The notes below the pieces were generated by a model, which did no database searches, was not told the origin of the DNA, and was given only the letters and a program-made list of their open reading frames with translations. A stretch of 37,042 nucleotides of DNA from Chloroflexota bacterium (lineage in GTDB: Bacteria; Chloroflexota; Dehalococcoidia; Lucifugimonadales; UBA3495): positions 1 to 37,042 of the forward strand of contig JAPPGG010000002.1 in assembly GCA_028875055.1 (NCBI GenBank), read 5' to 3'. Position numbers and translations under genes: made by a program. Shown piece after piece: positions 1 through 7,247 of this stretch; the first letter of the stretch is position 1; each line of letters starts with the position of its first letter.

Positions 1-60
1 TATTCAAATCAGGTGTTGCACTTGAAATGTGAATCCACCTACCGGCCTTCGCCGGAATGA
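1..60. repeat. Remnant of dispersed CCGGC-CTTC-GCCGG repeat
   Basis: Positions 42-55 form a small hairpin, CCGGC, loop CTTC, GCCGG, followed by GAATGACGAG. Short elements of this look are commonly dispersed between genes in GC-rich genomes. A related hairpin (CCGGC-CTTT-GCCGG) lies near 10287-10300 in this window. It has no T-tract, so I do not call it a terminator. Confidence 0.35.
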
Positions 61-136
61 CGAGTTCCAAGCCTCCATGAAAATCAACCCTGAACTGTTA
101 CGATTAGAGGCAACGGGGTGAGGGCCATCGCCCCTT

Positions 137-149
137 GTGATAGAATCAC
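137..149 (+). promoter_or_regulatory. Extended -10 promoter with overlapping palindrome, upstream of lactonase gene
   Basis: TAGAAT at 141-146 is preceded by TGA (138-140), which makes an extended -10 element. The same bases lie in the palindrome GTGAT-AGA-ATCAC (137-149). No good -35 is visible. The start codon at 198 would leave a leader of about 45 bases. The palindrome could be an operator, but five-base arms are weak evidence. Confidence 0.4.
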
Positions 150-197
150 GGCCATTCGGCAACCAGGTGAATATTCTGAGCAATACGAGGTAGAGCC

Positions 198-1214
198 ATG
201 TCTTTCTACACGTACGTTTCCATTTCCGGCGAGGGCAAGGTCCTGCGCTTTTCCATGGACCCGTCCGACGGCAGCCTGGAACTGCTGGGGGAGACGGCGG
301 CCCCGGGCCGGCCGGCGCCCATGGCGGCCAGCCCGGCCCGGCAGTACGTTTACGTGGGGCGGCGGGATGACCTGGAGGTTTCCAGCTACGCCCTGGACGC
401 CGCCACCGGAGACTTGGCCCTCATCGGTACCGCCGGGCTGGAGTCGGACCCCTGCTACATGTCCACCGACCGGTCCGGCCGCTACCTGCTGAGCGCCTAC
501 TACAATGCCGGCCATGCCGCCGTCCACGCCATTGGCGACGACGGCGCGGCAGCGGGGCCGCCGGTGGAGTGGGTGGCCACGGGCACGGGCGCCCACTGCT
601 TCCAGACGGACCCCACCAACCGCTACGGCTACGTGCCCCACATCGCCGCCCGCCCCGGCCCCAACGCCATATTCCAGTTCCGGTTCGACGGCAATACGGG
701 CCGTATAACGCCCAACGACCCGCCCCGGGTCAGCCCGGAAAACCCGGACGGCCCGCGCCATTTCTGCTTCCACCCCAGCCGGGACATCATCTACGTGTCC
801 AACGAGCAGGGCTGCAGCGTAACGGGCTACAACCTGGACCCGGCCACAGGCAGCCTCAGCCCCTTCCAGACCCTTTCAACCCTGCCCGAGGGGTTCGAGG
901 AGCGCAACAGCTGCTCGCAGATCCAGATAACCCCCAACGGCAAGTACGTCTATGCTCCCAACCGGGGCCACAACAGCATTGCCGGCTTTGCGGTGGGCGA
1001 CGACGGCCGGCTGACAGCCCTGGGACAGACTCCCGCCGAGGCGGTGCCCCGGGCCTTCGGTATCGACCCGACGGGGAGCTACCTCTATTCGGCGGGGCTG
1101 GAATCGGGCCGGCTGGCGGCCTTCCGCATTGACGACGCCACCGGCGGACTGGAACGCATCGCCACCTACGACGTGGGCGAGGGCCCCATGTGGGTGCTGG
1201 CGGTGGAAGTCTGA
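198..1214 (+). CDS. Lactonase-family seven-bladed beta-propeller protein (6-phosphogluconolactonase-like)
   Basis: The 338-residue protein has the repeated pattern of the YbhE/Pgl lactonase family: blades built around SFYTYVSISGEGKV, RQYVYVGRRDD, GRYLLSAYYN, YGYVPHI, IIYVSNEQG, KYVYAPNRGHNS and SYLYSAGLESG. Family members hydrolyse 6-phosphogluconolactone or related sugar and muconate lactones. The length matches the family (about 330-380). There is no signal peptide, so it should be cytosolic. ATG 198 has GAGG seven bases upstream. No other pentose-phosphate gene is adjacent, so the substrate is not shown by context. Family assignment is firm; the substrate is inference. Confidence 0.88.
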   Translation: MSFYTYVSISGEGKVLRFSMDPSDGSLELLGETAAPGRPAPMAASPARQYVYVGRRDDLEVSSYALDAATGDLALIGTAGLESDPCYMSTDRSGRYLLSAYYNAGHAAVHAIGDDGAAAGPPVEWVATGTGAHCFQTDPTNRYGYVPHIAARPGPNAIFQFRFDGNTGRITPNDPPRVSPENPDGPRHFCFHPSRDIIYVSNEQGCSVTGYNLDPATGSLSPFQTLSTLPEGFEERNSCSQIQITPNGKYVYAPNRGHNSIAGFAVGDDGRLTALGQTPAEAVPRAFGIDPTGSYLYSAGLESGRLAAFRIDDATGGLERIATYDVGEGPMWVLAVEV

Positions 1215-1291
1215 GAGGGAAGAGCTGTCATCCTGTAATCGCGAGTTGAGACCGGCGCCCGATAATTAGGATTGGAACGCAGTTGCGAGCG

Positions 1292-1357
1292 GAAAGGGGC
1301 GTGGCGTCGAGCGGTTGGGAGCCTCGGGGCGGGAGGCTGGAAGTCTCTGCCCCTTTC
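1292..1357. other. Two-level inverted repeat in convergent gap
   Basis: Between the convergent lactonase and DUF2851 genes, GAAAGGGGC (1292-1300) pairs with GCCCCTTTC (1349-1357). Inside it AGCCTC (1320-1325) pairs with GAGGCT (1333-1338). It could act as a bidirectional transcription barrier, although neither side has a proper T-run. Confidence 0.35.
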
Positions 1358-1391
1358 TCAGCGTTCAACTGGGAGCCGCCACTCTTGACGG

Positions 1392-2672
1392 TTAGCTCAG
1401 CTGCCGGTGAAGGTGGATGAGGCCCTGCTGACGGCGGGCGGTTGTGACCAGCGCGGCCCAGTCCGGGTGCAGCAGCTGGTCTGCCATTTCCCGGGTAATT
1501 TCATTGGGCTGCAGCCTGGGAAATTTCCGGTAGAGGGCCAGGGCCGTGGAGTCCTCAGCGTCACCGGAAAGGGCATGGAGGAAGGGCAGCGCCACGTTGA
1601 CGGCCATATCCCGGGCCCGGTCGGCGCCGATGAACGCCGGACCGCCGGCGCTGTCGCCCTTGACTGCCAGGGCGTCGGTCAGGGCGGAGGGCTTGCCGCC
1701 GGCCACCCTTTCGGCCAGGGCGTCAGCCAGCGGAGCCTCCCCCGCCGGGGGTGAAGCCACCAGGAAACGGGCCAGGAGCCGGGCCGCGCCGGCAATGCGG
1801 TGGCGGGGATGGTTGGCCGGCCGCACCCGGAAGGTGTGCCATTCGTCAACCGCCAGGGCCGGCCCGAAGCCGGATTTCCGGCGTTTCCGGTTTCCTGGCG
1901 CAGCCGCCAGCCCCGACACTTCCAGCAACCGTTCCTGGACCAATCCTGAACGTAGCTGGGGCGCTTGGGCCAGTGCCTCCGCGGCCAGCATTTCCCACGG
2001 CGCCCGCTGGGCCAGCTTGAGGAAGGGCTGGCGGTTGGCCCGGTAGCCCAGGGCCTCCATCAGCCCCTCGTAAAGGCACTGGTCGGCGGACTGTTCCCCC
2101 GTGAGGCTGGCGAAAACGGCGGCCCTAACCCGGAAACGGGCGTCGCCGGCGGCGTCCAGCAGGCGGCCCATCTCTTCGGCGTCGTCGGGACGGCGCCACC
2201 CTTTCCTCTCCAGCAGGGGCCACAGACCCCCGCCTTCTCCAACCTCCGGATCGCCAGAACCGGCTTCCTCCCCGGCGGAGTCGTCATCCTCCAGCAGGGA
2301 TGCCAGGGAGATGACCGGGGCCCTGCCGCCGTTTTGCAGGTCGGTGGTCCGGGGCGAGGTTTCCAGGGCGGCGTGGAGCACCACCCCGTTGTAGTTGGGG
2401 TCGCCCGAGTGGCCGTGGGCGTACCAGTCCTGCTGGCGCAGGTGCAGTTCCACGTCGCCCCGCACCAGGCCCGTTCCCTCCACCTCCAGCAGGGCGTCGC
2501 GGAAGTCGGGGCCGGCGGCAGTCCCCGGACGGCCCGGGTAGAGCACCCGGACCCGCCGGCCGGCGGAGGTGCGGAACTCCCGCTGGCGGGCCGCCCGCTT
2601 CTGCCACAGCCGGGCCAGGGCCTTCTCCGGAAGGGGCTGGTACTCCTCTTTTCTTTCCAGCAGCGCAGGCAT
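1392..2672 (-). CDS. DUF2851 family protein
   Basis: The 426-residue product matches DUF2851. The N-terminal block contains RVLYPGRPGTAAGPDFRDA, followed by GLVRGDVELHLRQQDWYAHG and then HSGDPNYNGVVLHAALE. The C-terminus ends with ARRQQGLIHLHRQLS, as family members typically do. The function of the family is unknown to me; conserved acidic residues and histidines in the first block (D, E, H, W) hint at an enzyme, but this is speculation. A central stretch (about residues 145-170) is acidic and low complexity. ATG 2672 is used; a GTG sits immediately before it at 2675, and neither has a strong ribosome site. It stands alone, convergent with the lactonase gene and divergent from the CoA-transferase gene. 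Confidence 0.85.
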   Translation of the reverse strand: MPALLERKEEYQPLPEKALARLWQKRAARQREFRTSAGRRVRVLYPGRPGTAAGPDFRDALLEVEGTGLVRGDVELHLRQQDWYAHGHSGDPNYNGVVLHAALETSPRTTDLQNGGRAPVISLASLLEDDDSAGEEAGSGDPEVGEGGGLWPLLERKGWRRPDDAEEMGRLLDAAGDARFRVRAAVFASLTGEQSADQCLYEGLMEALGYRANRQPFLKLAQRAPWEMLAAEALAQAPQLRSGLVQERLLEVSGLAAAPGNRKRRKSGFGPALAVDEWHTFRVRPANHPRHRIAGAARLLARFLVASPPAGEAPLADALAERVAGGKPSALTDALAVKGDSAGGPAFIGADRARDMAVNVALPFLHALSGDAEDSTALALYRKFPRLQPNEITREMADQLLHPDWAALVTTARRQQGLIHLHRQLS

Positions 2673-3014
2673 CACCGGTACAGGTTATGCGCCAATTGCC
2701 GCCCCTGTCCATTACCACGGGTGCCGTGGTAGGCCTGCCGCTCGGCCGGATACGCCGCCAGCCGGGGAGAGTTTCGCGTCTTACGGTCTGGGATAAGAGG
2801 CACGCCCGCCCGACTTCGGGCAGGGGAGGGACTTGCCCTGAAAGGGGTGGGAAGCCCGAAAGGGCCCGCCCCGGGGACGGCCGGGCAGGCCCCCGGCAGA
2901 TGTCGCTGGCGCGCGGTCAGGGTCCGGCGGCGACAATACGGGCCGGCTTGCCCTTTCCCCTTAGCGGTGGTAAATTAGCCCGAAACCACCAGACTAGAAT
3001 AGGGGTGTTTTCAG
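2673..3014. other. Divergent intergenic region with GC-rich hairpins
   Basis: This 342-base gap separates divergent genes. Positions 2805-2880 hold several potential hairpins, including GCCCG-ACTT-CGGGC and GCCC-GAAA-GGGC (a GNRA-type loop on the + strand). I compared it by eye with RNase P RNA, tmRNA and SRP RNA signatures and found no match. The right end holds the promoter of the CoA-transferase gene. No credible coding frame was seen. Confidence 0.4.
2948..2976 (+). promoter_or_regulatory. Promoter of CoA-transferase gene, with overlapping inverted repeat
   Basis: The -35 is TTGCCC (2948-2953), then a 17-base spacer, then -10 TAAATT (2971-2976). An inverted repeat GGTGGT (2966-2971) / ACCACC (2985-2990) straddles the -10 and the expected transcription start near 2983. 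That is a typical place for a repressor operator. The start codon is at 3015. Confidence 0.6.
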
Positions 3015-4229
3015 ATGGCAGAAGGCAATGGTCCCTTGAATGGTATTCGAGTAATTGACCTGGGCCGCCACCAGGCCGGCCCCCGCTGCGCCCAGGTACT
3101 GGCCCGCATGGGCGCCGAGGTTATCAAGGTGGAGCGTTTGGGCGGCGAGGAGACCCGCTACCACGGGCCCTGGGTGCGTAAGCAGAGCGCCTACTGGGTG
3201 CAGTACAACAGCGGCAAGAAGTCCCTGAGCATGGACCTGCGCAAGGAGGAAGGCAAGGAGGCCCTGCGCCGGCTGGTCAAGGTTTCCGACGTCATCCTGC
3301 AGAACTTCCGCCCCGGCACGATTGACACCATGGGCTTCGGCTACGACGTGCTGAAGGAACTCAACCCCCGCATCATCATGGTCAACGTCTCCGCCTACGG
3401 TCAGTTCGGCCCCTACCGGGAGAAGATCGGCTACGATCCCATCGGCCAGACCATGTCCGGCATCGCCATGATTACCGGCGAGGACGGAATGCCTCCCATC
3501 CGGGCCGGCGTACCCATCATTGACCGCACCACCGCCCTGCACGCCGCCATCGGCACCCTGGCCGCCCTGCACGAGCGGGAGCGTTCCGGCGAGGGCCAGT
3601 GCATTGACGTGTGCCTGGCCGACACGGGCTACAGCTACACCGAGATTCCCATCACCGCCTACCACGGCGCCGGCGTCGAACCCCGTCGCGGCGAGTCGGC
3701 GGCGCCCCCCAGCGGCACCTATCCCTGCAAGGACGGCTGGGTGTTGATTTCCGCCGGCGACCAGCACCACTGGCACCGGGTCTGCAACGCCCTGGGACGC
3801 CCGGAGTGGCTGGAAGACCCCCGCTTCACCACCCGCCACGAGCGGGGTCGCAACGGGTCGGTGATCAACGACGCCATGCGGGACCTGATGGCCGAGATGA
3901 CCATGTCCGAGGTGATTGAGCACTTCACCCGTCACGACGTGGTGGCGGCGCCGGTCAACACCATCGCCCAGGCGGCGCAGGACCCCCACCCGTGGGAGCG
4001 CGGAGCCCTGCAGGAGGTCCCCGACTTCCTGGCCGGAACCATTGCCGTCTCCGGAGACTTCTGGCACTTCAGCCGCACTCCGGCGGTGGTCGGCTCCACC
4101 CCCAAGGTGGGCGAGCACAACGAAGAGGTGCTGGGCAGCCTGCTGGGCTACACCGAGGCTGAAATTGCCGAGTTGAAGGAAGGCAACGTAATAGCCGAGT
4201 TCGACCATTACGACGACATACCCGGTTAA
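3015..4229 (+). CDS. Family III (CaiB/BaiF) acyl-CoA transferase
   Basis: The 404-residue protein has the whole family III layout: N-terminal GIRVIDLGRHQAGPRC and GAEVIKVERLGGEETR, then SGKKSLSMDLR, NFRPGTIDTMGFGYD and NVSAYGQFGPY, and the catalytic segment AGVPIIDRTTALHAAIGTLAAL. Asp170 in PIID aligns with the catalytic Asp169 of formyl-CoA transferase. Such enzymes move CoA between an acyl-CoA and a free acid in the cytosol. The substrate cannot be read from the sequence; formyl, carnitine, succinyl and aromatic acids are all possible. AGGGG (3001-3005) lies nine bases before ATG 3015. It is monocistronic, with its own promoter and a strong terminator at 4271-4304. Confidence 0.92.
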   Translation: MAEGNGPLNGIRVIDLGRHQAGPRCAQVLARMGAEVIKVERLGGEETRYHGPWVRKQSAYWVQYNSGKKSLSMDLRKEEGKEALRRLVKVSDVILQNFRPGTIDTMGFGYDVLKELNPRIIMVNVSAYGQFGPYREKIGYDPIGQTMSGIAMITGEDGMPPIRAGVPIIDRTTALHAAIGTLAALHERERSGEGQCIDVCLADTGYSYTEIPITAYHGAGVEPRRGESAAPPSGTYPCKDGWVLISAGDQHHWHRVCNALGRPEWLEDPRFTTRHERGRNGSVINDAMRDLMAEMTMSEVIEHFTRHDVVAAPVNTIAQAAQDPHPWERGALQEVPDFLAGTIAVSGDFWHFSRTPAVVGSTPKVGEHNEEVLGSLLGYTEAEIAELKEGNVIAEFDHYDDIPG

Positions 4230-4250
4230 ACCCGTATAATCCCCGAAGCA

Positions 4251-4436
4251 ACACGAAGAACCACGAAGGTGAGGGCCCAGGAATTTCTGGGCCCTCTCGC
4301 TTTTGGCATGCCACCGGCGTCCCTTCGTGAATATTCGTGCCTATTCGTGGATAAACCTCCCCTTCGCGCCCCTTTGTGCCCTTCGTGGATAAACCACCCC
4401 TTCGTGTTCCTTCGTGTCCTTCGTGGACGAACGAAC
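4251..4436. repeat. TTCGTGG-type dispersed repeat cluster
   Basis: This spacer carries CCACGAAGG (4261-4269) and several copies of the opposite orientation: ATTCGTGGATAAACC near 4343, CCTTCGTGG at 4380 and CCTTCGTGG at 4418, with extra CTTCGTG half-units between. The same unit occurs at 14360-14443, 15381-15448 and 23917-23997. The terminator at 4271-4304 is embedded in it. Confidence 0.7.
4271..4304 (+). terminator. Rho-independent terminator of CoA-transferase gene
   Basis: GAGGGCCCAG (4271-4280), loop GAATTT, CTGGGCCCTC (4287-4296), then TCGCTTTT. The ten-pair stem is perfect and lies 41 bases after the stop codon. Confidence 0.85.
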
Positions 4437-5462
4437 CTAATACTCCAGCATCATCCGCTGTATCTCCCCCGGGTCGTCCGTCTTCGTCAGGGCCAGCATC
4501 AGCAAGATTCTCGCTTTCTTGGGGGCCAGGTTGTCGGCGGCGATATAGCCGTCCTCCGCGAAGCGGCGGGTGCGCATAACCCGCCCGTTGCCCGTCTGGG
4601 TGGCGATGACCACCGGAATTCCCTTTTCGCGGGCCGACTTCAGGGCCGCCATGAACTCGGGCGAGGAACTGCCGCCGCCCAGCCCGGCGGCCACGATGCC
4701 GGCCACCCCGGCATCGGCCAGGGCGTTGACCACCAGCCCGTCGGCCCCGGCGTAGGCGTAGGCAATGTCCACCCGGGGCAGTTCATCCACGCCGGTAATG
4801 TCGAACTCGCTGTCCACCGTGTGGGCGCGGGCCGGGCTGCGGTAGAAGACCACCTCCTCATCGGAGTCGGCGTAGCCCAGGCAGCCCAGCTCGCCGGCCC
4901 GGAAAGTCTCCAGCCGGTAGCTGTTGCTCTTGGTCACGTCCCTGGCGGCCTGGATCTCGTTGTTCAGGACCGTCAATACCCCCCGGCCCGCCGACTGGGG
5001 CGCCGCGGCCACCCGGATGCAGTCCAGCAGGTTGATGTCCGCGTCGGTGCCCATGCCCGTGGGGGGCCGCATGGCTCCGGTTACCACCACCGGCCGCCGG
5101 TCCTTCACCGTCAGGTTGAGAAAATAGGCCGTCTCCTCCAGAGTGGCGGTCCCGTGGGTAACGGCCACACCGGCGGCGCCCTGGTCCAGGGCGAAGATGT
5201 CGTTGATGCGGCGGGCCAACTGCAGCCAGTGGCCGGGCAGGATGTTGGCACTGCCCACGTTTACCAGCTGCTCCGGCAATACCTCGGCAAATTCCGCGGC
5301 CTCGGGAATGTTGCCCAGCATCTCCTCGATGGTCAGGTGCCGGTTGCGATAGCTGTAATTGATGTAGTCGGTACGGAAGTCCCCGATGAATGAGATGGAC
5401 CCGCCGGTGCCGATGAGATATACGCGGGGCTTCTGGTCGGTGGTCATGGGGTCGGTGGTCAT
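4437..5462 (-). CDS. Asparaginase/glutaminase-fold protein with Asp-to-Ala change in the catalytic site
   Basis: The 341-residue protein follows type I/II L-asparaginases, which hydrolyse asparagine to aspartate and ammonia. The nucleophile motif is GTGGSIS (Thr19). The second motif reads VTHGTATLEETAYFL, where the usual HGTDT has become HGTAT: Thr105 is kept but the following Asp is Ala106. The KSNSYRLETF stretch supplies the expected lysine (Lys178). Loss of this Asp from the Thr-Asp-Lys triad suggests altered or weak activity, or another amide substrate. There is no signal peptide. ATG 5462 has AAAAGGAG upstream. The first 15 bases are nearly repeated in tandem, giving a second in-frame ATG at 5447. 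Confidence 0.85.
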   Translation of the reverse strand: MTTDPMTTDQKPRVYLIGTGGSISFIGDFRTDYINYSYRNRHLTIEEMLGNIPEAAEFAEVLPEQLVNVGSANILPGHWLQLARRINDIFALDQGAAGVAVTHGTATLEETAYFLNLTVKDRRPVVVTGAMRPPTGMGTDADINLLDCIRVAAAPQSAGRGVLTVLNNEIQAARDVTKSNSYRLETFRAGELGCLGYADSDEEVVFYRSPARAHTVDSEFDITGVDELPRVDIAYAYAGADGLVVNALADAGVAGIVAAGLGGGSSSPEFMAALKSAREKGIPVVIATQTGNGRVMRTRRFAEDGYIAADNLAPKKARILLMLALTKTDDPGEIQRMMLEY

Positions 5463-5599
5463 GGGGAGCGCTCCTTTTGCTTAATGCGGGATGGTTTCGT
5501 ATGCTGTAAGTATAGGCTATTGCCTCAACCGCAGAACCGGGGGATGTAAACGACTTAGCCATGCCCGAAGCCGTGGCCGGGCACGGCGGCCTGAACCTT

Positions 5600-6745
5600 A
5601 TGCGTCCGCTCACCATATACTCTCTGCTGACAATCCTGGCCGCGCTGGCCCTGTCGGCGGCGGCATGCCAGCCCTTCCTTGCCGGCGGCGACGGGAACGG
5701 CGGTACCGTGGCGGCCGAGGTTGTTGCCCCTCCCGGGGGGCTGGTCGTGGAAACGGTGGTGGAAGGACTGGAGATTCCCTGGGACCTGGCATTCACCCCC
5801 GATGGCCGCATTCTGGTCACCGAGCGCCCGGGGCGCATAAGGGTTGTGAAAGAGGGATTACTGCAGGACGTCCCCTACGCCACCATTGACGTCTTTCACC
5901 GCTCGGAGGCGGGGCTCATGGGAATTGCCCTGCATCCCCGGTTCGCCGACAATGGCTACCTTTACGTCTGCTACACCTACCGCTCGGGACGTGACACCTA
6001 CAACCGCGTTGCCAGGCTGACCGACCGGGGAGACCATGCCGCAGACCACCACGTTATCCTGGACGGCATCCCCGGCGATACCCGCCACGACGGCTGCCGC
6101 ATCCGCTTTGGCCCGGACGGCTACCTGTACGTCACCACCGGCGACGCCACCGACCCCGGCCTGTCCCAGGACCTGCATTCGCTGGCGGGAAAGGTGCTGC
6201 GGATGACGGCCGACGGCGACGCGCCGCCGGACAACCCCTTCCCCGGGTCACTGGTATTTACCTGGGGTCACCGGAACCCACAGGGGCTGGACTGGCATCC
6301 GGAGACGGGGGACCTCTTTATTACCGAGCACGGCCCCAACCGAGATGACGAGGTCAACCTGCTGCGCCCGGGCGGGAACTACGGCTGGCCCGAGGTAACC
6401 GGGGCCGCGGGTGACCCGGAATACGTGGACTCCGTGCTGGCCCTGACGCCCACCGTGGCCATTGCCGGGGCGGCCTTTGTTTCCGGCGGAGGTATGCCCG
6501 CCTCGTGGCAGGGCAACCTGGTATTCGCCGCGCTCAAGAGTTCGCACCTGCAGCGGGTGACCCTGGAACCGCCCGACTATCGCGCGGCAGCCTCGCGCCA
6601 GATAATGTTCCAGGGCCGGTACGGACGTCTGCGCGCCGTGTTTATGGGTCCGGACGGCTATCTCTACTTCACCACCAGCAACCGCGACGGCCGGGGCAGT
6701 CCCCGCCAGGGCGACGACCGCCTGCTCCGGCTGGGACTTCCCTGA
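5600..6745 (+). CDS. PQQ-dependent sugar dehydrogenase family lipoprotein (soluble aldose dehydrogenase type)
   Basis: From ATG 5600 the protein has 381 residues. It begins with a lipoprotein-like signal (basic N-terminus, hydrophobic core, LSAAAC with Cys23 as the lipidation site), so it should be anchored outside the membrane. The rest is a six-bladed propeller of the GSDH/YliI family: GLEIPWDLAFTPDGRILVTERPGRIR, RHDGCRIRFGPDGYLYVTTGDA (His163 is the likely catalytic base), GHRNPQGLDWHPETGDLFITEHGPN and GGNYGWPEVTG. Relatives oxidise aldose sugars with PQQ as cofactor. No PQQ synthesis gene is in the window. An upstream in-frame start at 5561 would bury the signal peptide, so I prefer 5600. 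Confidence 0.87.
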   Translation: MRPLTIYSLLTILAALALSAAACQPFLAGGDGNGGTVAAEVVAPPGGLVVETVVEGLEIPWDLAFTPDGRILVTERPGRIRVVKEGLLQDVPYATIDVFHRSEAGLMGIALHPRFADNGYLYVCYTYRSGRDTYNRVARLTDRGDHAADHHVILDGIPGDTRHDGCRIRFGPDGYLYVTTGDATDPGLSQDLHSLAGKVLRMTADGDAPPDNPFPGSLVFTWGHRNPQGLDWHPETGDLFITEHGPNRDDEVNLLRPGGNYGWPEVTGAAGDPEYVDSVLALTPTVAIAGAAFVSGGGMPASWQGNLVFAALKSSHLQRVTLEPPDYRAAASRQIMFQGRYGRLRAVFMGPDGYLYFTTSNRDGRGSPRQGDDRLLRLGLP

Positions 6746-7247
6746 TAAGGGGGTCCGGATACGGGTCCTGATGCGGGTGCTGATGCCGGTCACTATAACC
6801 CCTCGCGGTCGAAGTCCTGTTCAGCCGCGCTGAGCCTTACCCGACGGGGTCGCGCCGGTGACCGGCGGGGCCGAAGAGGCGTTGCGCGAGTCTGTTGGGG
6901 AAACGAAAAGCCGCGACCGGCGACCTCGCCCCGCCGGCCGGGGCAAGCGCATTATTGGGGATGGGCAAACCCAGCCAGGCAGAAACGCCTGAACCCACAC
7001 CTGGCCGCCAGGACTCCGAACCCGGGCCGTGTTCCCCCGCCGGGAGCTCGGTCCCTTTGGCATGCTGGGGGTGACCGGATTCTTTACCGCCAGGCCTGGC
7101 GTAATTTGGGCGAAAACCGTAGTGAGATTGCCCTTTCCCGGTAGCTGAATTCTTTGCAATTTCACAACGCCTCATTTAATATATGACGTAGAAGAAGGGT
7201 AGTGTGGACGGTTCCGGCCCAAATGCTGGCCGCAGAAGGGGATTAAA
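6746..7247. other. Long GC-rich intergenic region upstream of ftsH
   Basis: These 502 bases hold no convincing gene. Opposite-strand frames are rich in Arg, Pro and Ser and look like chance reading. CCGGCGGGGC near 6862 pairs with GCCCCGCCGG near 6930 (ten bases), and further GC-rich inverted segments lie at 6990-7060, so a structured leader or small RNA is possible. TTGCCCTTTCCC at 7128-7139 repeats a string found at the CoA-transferase promoter (2948-2959). The ftsH promoter is at the right end. Confidence 0.4.
7154..7182 (+). promoter_or_regulatory. ftsH promoter
   Basis: TTGCAA (7154-7159), a 17-base spacer, and TAATAT (7177-7182). Transcription would start near 7189 and leave a leader of about 60 bases. 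GAAGGGG (7235-7241) is the ribosome site. Confidence 0.65.

Noticed and set aside
2757-2945. RNase P RNA, tmRNA or SRP RNA gene
   Set aside because: The conserved sequence blocks of these RNAs are absent on both strands.
2994-4208. Long open frame on the minus strand across the CoA-transferase gene
   Set aside because: It is the antisense shadow of a well-supported gene; its translation is Gly/Val/His-rich without any family motif.
6821-7175. Two overlapping minus-strand frames before ftsH
   Set aside because: They are Arg/Pro/Ser-rich with no motif and lie in a GC-rich non-coding stretch.
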